Below are positions 1 through 13,520 of a stretch of 64,000 nucleotides of DNA, one piece after another (position 1 is the first letter of the stretch; each line of letters begins with the position of its first letter). The position numbers and the translations under genes were made by a program. The notes beneath the pieces were generated by a model. That model did not search any database. It was not told where the DNA came from and saw only the letters and a program-made list of their open reading frames with translations. Source of the stretch: Torymus aiolomorphi (Eukaryota > Arthropoda > Insecta > Hymenoptera > Torymidae); NCBI GenBank assembly GCA_036365515.1, contig CM070876.1, positions 126,174,394-126,238,393 on the forward strand, written 5' to 3'.

Positions 1-64
1 ACAGCGAGCGATGCGCCAGGAGCTGGTGCGAAGGGAAAGCCGGCGCCAGCAATCACGCAGCAAT
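1..64 (+). other. 3' internal end of an upstream gypsy-type copy
   Basis: From about base 14 this stretch matches 10882-10933, the internal sequence just before the 3' LTR, with only a few mismatches. The translated residues ([15 protein letters not shown]) match the end of ORF3 at 10484-11053. DNA flanking a 5' LTR should not resemble the element's own interior, so it probably belongs to a second copy lying upstream of the window and sharing the LTR at 65. The alternative is that the LTR begins further left than I placed it. Confidence 0.55.
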
Positions 65-472
<408 letters not shown>

Positions 473-475
473 AAT

Positions 476-493
476 TGGCGCCTATACAAAAAA
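476..493 (+). promoter_or_regulatory. Primer-binding site
   Basis: TGGCGCC begins three bases after the LTR end. TGG matches the complement of a tRNA 3' CCA end, and TGGCGCC is a frequent gypsy/retroviral PBS start. I cannot name the tRNA because the following bases depart from the familiar lysine-type site. Confidence 0.7.
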
Positions 494-511
494 CCCACAG
501 CTTTTTTGAAC

Positions 512-2496
512 GTGAGTGACGGAACTCGCATAACGTTTGTATACCCGAAGCGCGGAAATTGCAGCGTGTGGTGGTATTAGTCCACGCGGCGCAAAGTACA
601 TTAAGTACGTGCAATTCAACACCGGTGGGGTGAATGCATTAGGCATCACCGCACTCCGGGAAAGACAGCGAGCGCGCATTTCTGCGTTCAAGGACATAGT
701 CGAAAAGTATTCGACAGCCGTCGCGCACACGCGCAGCGACGACAACCGCGGACAGTGTTTACGTTGCGCGCCGACACAGGACTCGGGCCGCGCAGAACGA
801 AAACAAAGCGCGCGTTTCCAGCACACAAGTTTTCGTACTGTGTGTTGGAGAGAGACAGACGGCTCCGAATATTATATTCGGAGCAAAAATTATTTCGTGC
901 GGGGCTGAATATTATTTCAGCTCAGGCGCTATTCTAGCGAGACTCAATACGCGACGCGTATATAACAACATTGCGTCTTATGTACACTTATTCTTTTATT
1001 ATTCAATTACGAGTTTGAAAGCGACTTCGCAATAAAAAGCAGTAATTAATAAAAGTTGATTAATTACATGAATCGTGACACGCGTACTGCAGAATTTTTA
1101 AATTTGTCGAAACAACTAAGAATTTTTTTTTTCTTCCCACTTAAAAACTAATAGAATTTTTTTTTTCTCTTTGTCTTCTCTTTCGGTAATTATCCACCGA
1201 CATCAATTTAAAATTGTAACTAAATTAAAGTTGCGAATTACTTTCGAAATCAATAAAATTTAATATTCAAATTAAATCAAAATTTGAATTATTACGGGAA
1301 AATAAAAATTTGCAAACGCGAAATAATGCATGTGCGAACTCGCTGATCAAAACTCAGTATCTAGGCACACGCAACGTAGCTTGCGAATCGCGATACACAG
1401 CAGCGTGGAAGCAGCAGCAGCTGATCGCTCGGGAACTACCGTACCCCGACAGCGAAAAACGCGAGTGCCGTATAGTCACCTAGTAGACAACTAGCATAGA
1501 CTGTATAATTAGAACACGAACGGTCACAACGCCCGGCATTTAAACTAGGCGGAAAAATTAAAAACATTTACCTTATTACCAAATAGCGTATAAGACTGAG
1601 TAACGCACTTTATCAAAATAAATGCGAAGTCAAAATATTATATTTAAAATAAGCGAAATAAATTAGAACTAATAGCAAAAACGCATATACGTTCTAAACT
1701 ATTTCAGAGAAATTCGGGTCACAAAATTATTTGAACCAAACAATTTTTTTTCCTCTTCCCTAGTATATTGAAGTATTAAGCCTTCAATAATATTTAATAA
1801 AATAACCTTTGGAATTTTAAGTCAAACCAACTACTCTTCCACTTAAAATTAAGACCACAACAAAAGTCGCAGTTTAATAATTTACTTCATTTTCTTTTAA
1901 AACTACTATTAATCTACCTAATTTAGTAATAAATATTTTTTTTTATAATGGAGAGATAAAATAATTTAAATTATCTAATAAAATATTCTTAGATTCTATT
2001 TACCGCGATTCACGCAAAATAAATTCGCAGAATTCAACGAACGTAATTTACCTATTGCAATAAATTATTGAACGCGTAAGTCACAAGTGCAAATCTGAAT
2101 GCGACGCATTTAGACAAAGCGCAAACGACCCCACAAACAATATAAATATTATAAATTATTATTAATTATTATAAATCATTAAAATTTACTCCTTTTGGTT
2201 TGCAACAAATTGCCTTTTGTCAACTCAATTCTTCGTGTTGTTAAAGTAATAAACAAGAAAGCAAATAGAACTGGAAGAGGCAAAATTTTTCTTTCCTTTT
2301 GCTTTATTAATTTTTCTTTTTACTCCTTTCCGATTTAAGAAGGAAAAATTAAAAAACTTTATTCTCCTTAAATATAAAAAAGAGAATTGACCAGCGATTA
2401 GCGCAAATCAAACTTGAGAACACCAAAGCCGCAATAAGTTAAAAATTAAAACTTTAAAACCCGAATTCTTCAGCGAAGCGCATTAGGGATTTTCAG
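512..2496 (+). other. AT-rich leader, candidate 5' intron
   Basis: This stretch of about 2 kb between PBS and gag has no supportable coding sequence. Its 5' edge is a strong splice donor (GTGAGT at 512) and its 3' edge a splice acceptor (TTTTCAG ending at 2496), nine bases before the gag ATG. From about 940 it is much more AT-rich than the flanking coding sequence, as insect introns are. Splicing would bring gag close to the LTR transcript start. This is inference from signals and composition; an unspliced RNA would still be needed to carry the full element. Confidence 0.45.
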
Positions 2497-2505
2497 GTCA
2501 ACAAC

Positions 2506-4770
2506 ATGCCACTCTTAGACGACGATACATTTGAAGACATCATGGGGGTGGAAATCCAAGGCTGGATAATGAACCTGGGCGGCGAATCGCTCGACGATGC
2601 GCTCCAAAAATTAGAACTTTTACAAAGCGGCACACAGTTTGCAAAAGCGGATAGGTTATATAGGCGATTACGAGGTGACTATATAGCGAAAGATTTCATG
2701 CGAACGGAAGAAGCAGAAGACGAAGCAGAAGCATTCGATAGAAGAAACGAGAAACTGGAAACCTTGGTACAAACTCTGCCGTTCGACGCACGTACACAGG
2801 ACGAGCTGACAGAAAGGCGCGAAGCTACGAGACGCACATACTACACGCAAAGACGTCTCGCGTCAACGCCACTAGACCATGGTCACATACTACTGAACCA
2901 AATGGACATGTCATTCACCGAAGTACAAGAAGATAACGCCGGCGCGACAGCGTTAACAACAACAGCAGAGCAAATATGGACCGCGACGACGCAAAATCAA
3001 CCAGGATCGAGGCGAACGTCGCAGCAAGATATTCGTGAAGCAATAAACCTGGGAAAAGCGATAGCCGAAGATAGATTTCCATCGCCTATCACAACACAGT
3101 TAACGTGGGTAAACACGTTAACAACCACGACGACAACGGCGAGTACAGCCGTAGCTAGCACTGCGGGCACGTACATAATACATTCAGCCCCGCAATCGGT
3201 CTTTACGACACGAACAGCAACTACAACCGATGATCCTGTACAATGCACGCTCACAAACGGCAAAACATACACAATGCCAAGAACAGTAGCATGCAAAATG
3301 TTGAGGATACAAGGAATCGCAAAAGGCTACGATAAAGAAATAAAGCAGCTGCAGGAGCAGATGTCAGATCTAATAGCGAGCACACGCCTGTATGCAATGT
3401 CAAATAAAACGACAGGCAACGAAACGAGCTCGCAAAAACACAAGACAGTGAACTTCCAAGACACGTACAGATTAGAGTACCTTGACGAAGGAAGTACACA
3501 AACGGACTCGCGCAACACAGTGACGAACGCAAACTCGCTACAACTACCAGCGCTAAACCCAGCAGCGCAAAACTTCACATCGCAAAGGTATTATGCGGAC
3601 GAGCATGGCCCTCAACGACATCCTCAGCCTCATGCCCACGACCGGCAAGAGTCTTGGGGGAGGCAGAGCCTCCCGAGTAACTCGCAAAGTAGATACTCGG
3701 GCGAAGGTACCACGCTCCATCAATCCATAAACGTGGACGTTGGCAGAACAGTGCGGTAGTGGAAACTGCAATTCACCGGCCAGAAAGGCAGTAGCATCGA
3801 GGAATTTCTCGAGCGCATTAATGAATGCCGCTCGCTCGCGCGGATCACAGATGAAGATCTGCTGAACGCTATGTCCGAGCTGACGTCCGGCGTGGCAATG
3901 CATTGGTGCCGCCAAGCTCGCAAAAATTGGCGAACTTGGGAAGACTTCTGCGTCGCCGCACGCCGCTGCTACGGGGTCGACAAGCGATTCCAGCAACGAC
4001 TCGTCGGCGAAGCGCGAGCCCGCACCCAAGACAGAGATGAGCCTGTAAGGGATTATATTATATGCCTCCTTACGATTTTGAGTAAGTTCGAGGAGCCCTG
4101 GGATGATGAAAGGCAACTCGAGCATATATACAGAAATATGCTCCCTAGTCTCCAGCGCTTGGTACCACGGGAGAAAGTCACCAATATAGACAAGCTTGTA
4201 GAGCTTGCACGAAAAGCGGCTAAGGGAGGCGGAAAGAAGTTACAAGCCTCCCCCGAACCCGGACGATAGTCTGTTACCAGACGTAGCCTAAAAGGAGCCA
4301 AAGTCCGCGAAAACGCAATCGCTGCGAGGCAAGAGTAGTCTAGCAGCTTTGGCAAGTGGGACGACCCCGCAGGACAAGGATGGAAGATCCGCGTCGAGCG
4401 ATAGCAAGCCGAGCCTAGCCGCTATGGCAGAGCAGTCGGCTCAGGGGCTCGACCAGCTGATTAGCCAACTGCTAGATGAAAAGCTCGCAAAACTTAATTT
4501 GAGCAGGGAACAACCCTTGGGGCCGCCGCCAACAAGCAGCAGCCCTCCCAAGAAGACAGCAGCGTACCGCAAGAGTGGTCGCAGCCTCCCTAACAAGCAT
4601 AGGGAAATGCTCCGGCAAGAACCGGTGAGAAGAATTACGCGCCGCCAACTCCAACCAGCGATAAGAACGCCAATAACCAACCCGGGCCAAAAGAGCACGT
4701 GCGGTGCTGGGGTTGTAGCTGGCCTGGCTATATTAAGCCACACTGCGTGGAGTGCTCGGGAAAAGGCAGA
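2506..4770 (+). pseudogene. gag: gag, decayed (capsid and zinc knuckle)
   Basis: Gag structural polyprotein. The ATG at 2506 opens a 417-codon frame (Glu/Arg-rich start, Thr-rich middle) ending in a TAG at 3757-3759. The same frame continues to 4267 and there encodes the retrotransposon capsid region, with a W..QFTG start, a FLERINECR segment and an ISDEDLL-like helix (ITDEDLL). After a TAG at 4267-4269 the nucleocapsid linker runs in another frame (from 4349). It returns to the first frame for a CCHC-like knuckle with cysteine codons at 4705, 4714 and 4744; its histidine position is tyrosine (4729-4731). At least two nonsense changes and two frame changes mean no full Gag can be made without recoding. 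Confidence 0.75.
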
Positions 4771-4870
4771 GGGGGCGCGTAGACGAGGTCCCTTTCGCCC
4801 CTCCAAAACCTGACCTCAACGGCGCCTCTGCAAGGCGACCCGGCTGCGTCCGGCAGCAACCTCTACCGAC

Positions 4871-7479
4871 ATGGAGGGAAATTTGAGTACCCCGAGTCAA
4901 CCAGAATACTCACGATGGTATTTACCAGTGGGCCTTGGCGGATTTCGCATACGCGCGCTACACGATTCAGGCATATCTCGCACCGCAGTAGGCCCTATTG
5001 GCTTGCAGATTGCGACCGCATGTGGCAAGAAGATTACGCCGCACTGCGGAAGTCGGGCACGCCTCGCCAACGGCAAAACCGCGGCGGTGCTCAGCCACGT
5101 AGACCTGCCCTTTGACGTGGCAGGTGTGCGACATTACTTCGACGTGGTGATTCTCGAGGAATTGGACGCAGACTGTCTGCTCGGCGCCGACTTTATGTGG
5201 AAATTCAACGCCGTGCTGTGGCCGCGCGAATCGACGCTGAGCATCGAAGGAGTTAAAGAGCGAATTCCGCTAGAATTAGCGTCACTAGCGCACGACGAAG
5301 CGAGCGCTGTTCACCTCGCTTCGGTTGGCCTCGCCGATGTCGATGAAGGCCAACGGCGACAGTTGCAGGAGTTGCTCGATCAACTGCTGCCTGCGAGTGA
5401 CGCCCTATTAGGATGCACCAGTTGGACCGAACACAACATCGACGTCTCAAGCACTAGACCCATAAAGCAGAAATATTACCCTGTCTCGAAGAAGCTCGAG
5501 GAGGAAATGTACAGGCAAGTGCGAGAGATGCTCAAGGCGGGCATTATTGTCCAATCGACCAGTGAATGGTCGAGCCCTGTTGTGATGCAACGGAAAGCGA
5601 ATCGCACGTACCAATTCTGCATCGATTATCGCAAGTTGAACGCGGTAACGACGGCGAGCGCGTACCCGCTCCCTCACATGGATGCGATTTTACGCAAGCT
5701 CCAAGATGCTCGATATATATCGATGATCGATCTGAGCAGCGCCTACCACCAAATTCTGTTCCGGAAGGAGGCGCAGGCGCTAACCGCGTTTACTGTCCCG
5801 GGGATGGGCCTCTTCGAATTTACTCGAATGCCTTATGGGGTAGTAGGCGGACCAGCGACCTCCCAGGAGCTTTCGGACCGCGTTATCGGTCCGGAGATGG
5901 AACCTCATGCGTTCTCCTATTTGGACGATATTATTATCGTCATCGAGATGTTTGAGGAATACCTCAAGTGGCTCAGCCACGTTCTCCAGCGTATTAAAGA
6001 CGCAGGTCTCACGATCAACCGTGAGAAAAGCGAGTTCTGTCGCAGCGAAGTCAAGTTTCTCGGGGTCTTAGTTAACCGAGACGGCTTTAAGCCTGACCCG
6101 GACAAGATCGCTCCGATTTTGGAATATCCGGCACCGAAAAATCTCAAACAGTTGAGAAGGTTCCTTGGCATGGCGTCGTGGTATCGCAAGTTCTTGCCCG
6201 ACTTTGCGACAATCGCGGAGCCGCTCACGCAGTTAACAAAGCACAACATTGCGTATGTGTGGAGTGACGCGGAGCAGTCTGCATTTGAGCAGATTAAAGC
6301 TCTCATTGCGTCTGCCCCGGTATTACACCGGCCGTCGTTTGAACACCAGTTTGTAATTCAAACGGACGCGAGTGATACTGGCCTTGGAGCGGCACTCACG
6401 CAGACAATCGACGGCGAAGAGCGAGTTTTATGCTTCGCAAGACGTACGATGACTGCGGCAGAACGGAACTATTCCGTCACGGAACACGAATGCCTCGCAG
6501 TTTTGTGGACGATTCGCAAGTTCCGTGCTTATGTCGAAGGGTATCACTTTAAAGTGATGACGGACCATAGTAGTCTGAAATGGTTATGCAATTTGCATAA
6601 TCCCACTGGACACCTAGCGCGGTGGGCGCTTGAAATGCAAGCGTATGACTACGACGTCGAGCATCGTAAGGATTCACTAAACCACGTGCCTGACGCGCTC
6701 TCTCGCATGCTTGAGGACGAGGAAGCGCCAGACCTCGCGGCAGTGAACATCTCCGAAGAGACAGACGACACCTGGTACAAACGCATGGTCGCCGCTGTCG
6801 GACAAAATCCCGGTGACTATCCGTGGTGGAAGATAGTTCACGGGCGCCTCTACAGCTACCGTCTAAATCCTGCAGTCGAAGATTTGCTTGAGGACGAGGA
6901 CGCCTGGAAATTAGTGCTACCAGCTGAGAAGCGCGAGAAAGCGATGCAAGAGAGCCACGCAGAACCTACCGCGGGTCACTTAGGCCGAGCGAAAACGCAT
7001 GCGCGTGTCACGCTCTATTATTACTGGCCTTCGCTGCGCAAAGATGTCGCTGACTTTGTGCGGAACTGCTTGATCTGTCAGCAGTGCAAAGTGCAGCAGA
7101 CAGCGCCGGCAGGCCTCATGGGCAGCCATCGCGCGCTACGCCCGTGGCAGATCGTTGCAGGGGATATTATGGGACCTTTTCCCAGGTCCGCTCGAGGTTT
7201 CGAGTACCTGCTGATCTTTCTGGACTTATTTACTAAGTGGATCGAATGCGTGCCGATTCGCAAGGCGAACGCACGTACCACCGAAAAGGAAGTGGAACAG
7301 CGAATCTTCCTGCGCTTTGGAGAACCCGAAGCTTTTCACTCCGACAATGGAACGGAGTTCAAGAACAAGGCTCTTGACTCCTTCCTGAACAAGTGTGGAG
7401 TTATGCATACGACGATTCCGCCGTATCACGCGCAGGCGAATCCTGTAGAGCGAGTGAATCGCACGGTGAAAACCATGAT
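4871..7479 (+). CDS. pol: pol: protease, RT, RNase H, integrase (first part)
   Basis: An open frame of 870 codons up to the insertion point, in Ty3/gypsy domain order. The aspartic protease has a DSG triad near residue 32 and a LLGADF segment. The RT has palm motifs, including YLDD near residue 350. RNase H starts with a TDAS motif near residue 498. The integrase HHCC zinc finger (residues ~697-740) precedes catalytic Asp near 763 and 823 and Glu near 858 in the VERVNRT segment. The frame is intact to 7479, where a non-LTR element interrupts it just after the catalytic core; the C-terminal part resumes at 9112. The preceding gag frame stops at 4813, so the start at 4871 is only the first in-frame ATG. 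Confidence 0.9.
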
Positions 7480-9111
7480 AGTAATAGTAGTAATAGTAGT
7501 TTATTGCAAAAATATAAGTTTTACAAACATCTGATAAACTTGTATAAATAAATATTCGTATTGATTACCATTATAAAATAATGATTATAGACTTTTCGAG
7601 AAAGAAATACACAGATGTAATAAAAAAAAGAAAACACCAGTTTCAGTATCTTTAAAATACTAGCTTTACATGCTGGTTTGCCATATCACAGTCACCCTTA
7701 AGAATAAATAATACTGAGTAGTAAGTCACAATGTTAAATTAGTGATATCACAGATAAAGCGGGTATTTAAAAATGACTAGAAATCTGATGGACTAGGGAA
7801 ATATATATATAATAGTATAACTATTACTCGTCAAATTATCACAGAAAAATACTAAAGACTAAATACTTAAGACTAAGAGTAAAACTATCTGACATTCACA
7901 CTCGACACTCGCGCTAATAAATTACATTCATACCAATAAAAACTGTGTATATGGGACGACACTGCAATTTATAAATTAACATACAGAAATCGCCCATTTC
8001 GCGAGTGGTTTAATCGAGATCAAGCAAATACGCTTTCAGAGATGTTTTAAACCTCCTGAGAGAAGAAAAATTTCTAATCTCAGCAGGCAGAGAGTTCCAT
8101 AGGTGCGCACCTCTTACCTGGAATGATTTTATCCCAGTGTCGGTGCGCATCAGGGGTACTGTTAATTCTTTAATTTCACCTCTAGTTGCGGATCTGGGTA
8201 CATATCTGGAGAAGAGACTCTCAAGATAGTCCGGAGTATGCATACGCATTATTTTATACATCATGATTACCATAAAGTAGTGTCTCCTCGAGTCAGTGCA
8301 TAGCCATCCCAGAGCAGCCCTATGAGGCGAAATATGATCACTTCGACCTATACCTAACACATACCTCACACATGTATTCTGCAGTCTTTTTAATCTGTTC
8401 CTCAACTCTTGAGATGCATCAAGAAAAACTATCGAGCAGTAGTCCAGATGTGGGAACAACAGCGCAGCCGTGAGCCGTTTACGCAAGGTCTCAGTAGTGT
8501 ACCGACGGAAAAAGCGCAAGGCAAACAATACACGATTAAATTTCTTTGTAATATGACTAGTGACGCTGTCGGAGAGTGGGATAAAGGCACCATCTCCAAG
8601 GTCGACCGTCCTCGGCTCAGCATTTGAATAAAAATCATTAACGAAATGATTGCCACCGAAAACAATCTCCTTTGTTTTGAGCTTATTAAGTTTAAGAGAT
8701 GCACCCTCAGCCCACGCCGACACAGCAACAGCTGCCCGCCGCAGTGGTTGTATGCCCGCATCTAGACTCTCTTTGGGTACTTGTATGTAAACTTGCAAAT
8801 CATCTGCATACAGTATATGCTTGATGCATCTCGAGTCAAGGACGTCACGTATGTCGTTTATGTATAGGCAAAACAACAAAGGTCCCAGAACTGATCCCTG
8901 TGGTACTCCAAGATTCGTGTTTAACCACGAAAATAAACCTTGAGATTGTGTATATACAAATTGTTGCCTACCAGAAATATATGAGCTTATCGACTGAAGA
9001 GCAATTCTGGAGAAACCTATCAATTTCAGCCTTTCGAGAAGTCGAAAGGGAGAGATTATGTCGAATGCCTTGCTAAAGTCAAACAGTAGCAGTAACGTGA
9101 CGTATTTCTTG
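7480..9111 (-). mobile_element. 5'-truncated non-LTR retrotransposon in integrase
   Basis: This 1.6 kb insert splits the integrase ORF. Read on the minus strand it holds the C-terminal half of an RT and a ~530-bp 3' UTR, and it ends at the left in a TACTATT-type simple repeat, as many LINE 3' ends do. The integrase reading frame is consistent on the two sides of 7480 and 9111. I see no clear target-site duplication. It is truncated at its 5' end inside the RT, the usual product of incomplete reverse transcription. Confidence 0.85.
8010..9110 (-). pseudogene. Non-LTR reverse transcriptase, C-terminal part
   Basis: The frame encodes RT palm motifs in order: DFSKAFD, GVPQGSVLGPLLF and YADD, then a long C-terminal region with LFPHLDYC, an RLQN segment and a GAHLWNSLP-type end. 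This pattern fits the Jockey/CR1 group of insect non-LTR elements; I cannot choose a clade. The endonuclease and N-terminal RT are missing. The segment between the YADD motif and the thumb looks shortened, suggesting an internal deletion. The frame runs on antisense through the gypsy integrase to 9488, but that part is not coding for this protein. Confidence 0.8.
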
Positions 9112-9686
9112 TCGATGCGTTCCTCGAAGAAAACCACAAGGATTGGGATTTGCACATCCCCGAACTGATGTTCGCGTACAACACTGCGACGCAGGAGTCG
9201 ACGGGGTCGAGCCCAGCTTTCCTGAACATGGGCCGGCAACAGACTCCGCCCGTTTTCTTGAAGCGCCACGAGGAGCGCGCAGCAGAAGAGCTCGCAGAAG
9301 CAGCCGAGCTCGAGCGCTGGCACGCGCGGCTGCAGAAGTTGCGAGACGTGCAACAATCCGCCGCGAAGAATGCTTCGGCAACGCAACAGCGACAGTCGTA
9401 TTATTATAATGCGTCTCGCCGCAACGTTCGCTTCGAACTGAGGGACAGGGTTTGGAAGCGAAACCGCATCCTCTCCTCCGCAGCACAAGGCATAGCGGCG
9501 AAATTAGCGCCAAAATACGCGGGCCCGTACATAATAGCCGCCAAGCTAGGCTCGAATGTGTACGAGCTACAAGACTTGAACGTAAAAGACTGCGGCAAGG
9601 TCCACATGGAAGACCTTAAACCCTACCACGAGAAGGTTGATCTTACCGTTGAGATAGGGAGTTCAACGGAACTCGGCACACGATGA
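9112..9686 (+). CDS. pol: pol: integrase C-terminal domain
   Basis: Continuation of the integrase after the non-LTR insertion. The frame encodes a conserved post-core segment (DWDLHIPEL, FAYNTATQ) and, near the end, the GPY/F module (KYAGPYII followed by VYEL) typical of gypsy integrases. That module contributes to DNA binding and multimerisation. It ends at a TGA (9684-9686). The next frame over, directly downstream, continues with an acidic stretch and two AT-hooks, so a one-base change may have cut off the natural C-terminus. Confidence 0.85.
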
Positions 9687-10016
9687 CCAGGCTGGGGAGA
9701 ATCCCGACGACGACGGATCCCCCAACGGCCTGGCGAACGAGCAGCAGCCCGCACCCCGCACGCGGGGAAGACCACGCAAAGCACGGTTGGTGGTAACGCG
9801 AACCACACGCGTCATAGGGGCCCAGGCGAGCAAGCGCTCGCGAGTAATGGCAGACGCTGACGAGCGAAAGCCGCTACCACTTGCGATAAACGAAAGCGCA
9901 GCGCCACCCCGAAGCCGCGGACGGCCTAAAGGCTTACGGAACGCAGCCACAACAAACCGCGTCGCAACACCTTCCACCCGACGTACCCGCGCCGCGACGC
10001 GCCGAGCATGTCACTA
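9686..10016 (+). pseudogene. AT-hook tail downstream of integrase
   Basis: The frame one base over from the integrase stop stays open to 10016. It encodes an acidic start (DDQAGENPDDD) and then two AT-hook cores, RGRPRK at 9763-9780 and RGRPKG at 9916-9933, each preceded by proline and basic residues. AT-hooks bind the minor groove of AT-rich DNA. The likely original state is an integrase tail out of frame by one base; a programmed shift or a separate small protein are alternatives. The rest is Arg/Ala/Thr-rich and low in complexity. Confidence 0.5.
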
Positions 10017-10049
10017 ACCCCTTTACCTCACCCTCCACCTTCGAACATA

Positions 10050-10080
10050 CTGATTTCTCCTTCCATTCCGTGTTTTCCAG
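10050..10080 (+). promoter_or_regulatory. Splice acceptor before ORF3
   Basis: A pyrimidine-rich run ends in TGTTTTCCAG at 10080, 23 bases before the ORF3 ATG. It is positioned like the acceptor that makes env-type subgenomic RNAs in errantiviruses. The GTGAGT donor at 512 is a possible partner. This is inferred from consensus only. Confidence 0.5.
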
Positions 10081-10103
10081 GGTAAACCTCTGAGAACGGC
10101 AGG

Positions 10104-11291
<1,188 letters not shown>

Positions 11292-13520
11292 GATTAAAAT
11301 AATAAAATAATAATAAAAATTTAATAATTTTAAAGAAAATTTCGTATCGTCTATATATTTCTATAAAATAAATTAATTATTTTTCTTCCTAACATTAGTC
11401 TACACTTAACCTACTGTTTTACTTTGCATCTCACGTTGAATACCGATTTTCTTAGCGTTCAAGCGGCAGTGCGTGCGGATCACTATGGAATAAACGAGTA
11501 CACTTACTTCGTTATGTGATTCTTTGTACTCAAAAGGATATCTTAAATTGGGAGTTTTGCTGATATAATCCAGCACATAATGTATTATTATCAAACTTAG
11601 ACTAAATCTATGATTTAATATCATTCACTTTTAAGAAAACACTTTTACAATAAATACTTAATTAAATTATAAATAAATTACAAAAACCTTAGGTGTAAAA
11701 ATAACTTAAATTTTCATGAATTAATAAAACGTTTTAGAATTTGTATAGGAACGTAAATCTTGATTGCATATAGCATTTCAACAATTAAATTATTTTATGA
11801 TCGCTAATGTGGAATAATTTTGTTGTTTTACTGTATTTACAAAAAAATAGAGTCATTGATTTAGTTTAGAAATAATGTGCGTATTAAATAATTTTATAGT
11901 AAATAAAATGTGAGGAGAAATATATAGGAAATGATTCAAGTGATCATTCACTTCCCTCCCTTTGGAGATATTTGGCAAAAGGTATATTATTTTTTCCTCT
12001 TTGCTTAAGTAGAATAACATTGAAGGAATTTTGATAGTACCATCATAAAAACATTTGAATAACTATATACTAAGAAAAAATTGAATTATTTCCAAAAGAA
12101 ATTTCTTAAAAAAAAAGAAGGTTTAATAGGTTGGAGTGATTTTGGTAGATTTTGACTTATTATTGCTCTTATGCATATTTTACCTTTGTTTGAAAATTTT
12201 CAGCCATTTCAAAAGTTCGATTTAGAACTCAGGACTGTGTTCTGACATGAGTAGCATTCACATATTTGCATTAGAGAGTATACAGTGCGTTAGAGTATAA
12301 ACATGTATTAAGTACTCAATACAGTGCAGAATAGTGTATCTTACAGAATGATCATGTTATTATATGACTGAACTGATCACTTCCAATACATATATTCCAT
12401 TTAAATCTTAACAATGTGAACATAGCTACCTGAATTATTCCTTTAATTTGTTCTTTATAAAATTTCTTTTATAAGTGCGAACAATTTTTCTGTAGGCAAA
12501 TACAGTTTGATTTTGCACAAAATTAGTCAAATTATTTTTATCTATGTTAGGGTTGCAAGGTTTAGGAATGGTTTTATTTCGTTTTCTTTTGGATTAGTTC
12601 TGTATTTTCTTATTCAAAGATAGATATAATAATAAGTTATTAAATTGATCGCTGTAATGTTTTCTACTTTGTGACTAAATATTTATATTAAATAATTTTA
12701 TTATTTAATAACATATCATTTTTACAAATAATATTTTGCTTGTTTCATTGTTGCAAAATAAAAACTGAAGTATTTATTTAATATGTAATCGCAATATTTT
12801 TGTTCGTTTCGTTAAAAAAGAAAAGAACAATATATATATTTTTTTTATTGTCAACGATGTTATTGTTAGTCGTAGAATTACTTCTAAAATATTTTATGTA
12901 TGAATCTTTTTGCTGTCTTCGTAAAAATTTCTTAGAATTTCATTATTCAAACTTGTCTTATTCCGATCGCATTTTTATAAAATTATTAACTTTCTTAGGA
13001 AATATAGCTTTTCACAAAATTACTAGGAATTTGATACGAACAATTGTAGACATATGATTAGTGATTATAATTTTAAATTGTAAATGTGGTAAAGTCTGGA
13101 TGACCTTAGGTTTATCTTCTAGTTGAACAAGACGCGGGGTGGTTTGCTTCAAATGAAAAAGTTCAGCTGCAATTATAATTCTCTATTGCTGTATTAATTT
13201 TGAAAAAATAAGAAGAGATTATGATAAATGTTAATATTGAGTATGTTGTCCATATCCTAAAACAAAAATATTGTGTTATTATTTGTTATAATATTGTCTT
13301 TGCTTATTTTTTATAATTAGTTAAGATATTATTTTGTTTGTTTTGATAGTATTACAAATTCTTCTTGTTGAGTCTTTTTCAAGTTTATTCATATTTGGTT
13401 TTTTAATAGGCTATGTAATGTCTCCTCTTTTAAAAATTTTCATGATATTGAATTTATTGTAGCAATCTTTAGATTTTAATTTTAATCTTGTATTTTTTTA
13501 CAAATTCTTTAAAATGTTTT
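11292..13520. other. AT-rich DNA, nothing recognised
   Basis: About 2.2 kb of AT-rich sequence. Open frames are short (the largest is 85 codons at 12800-13057) and have no recognisable motif. I see no long repeats or RNA genes here. It could hold the missing 3' part of the minus-strand element to its right, but no RT or integrase residues are visible. Confidence 0.5.

Noticed and set aside
9404..9808. Minus-strand ORFs over integrase and tail
   Set aside because: Antisense shadows of the GC-rich pol sequence without motifs.
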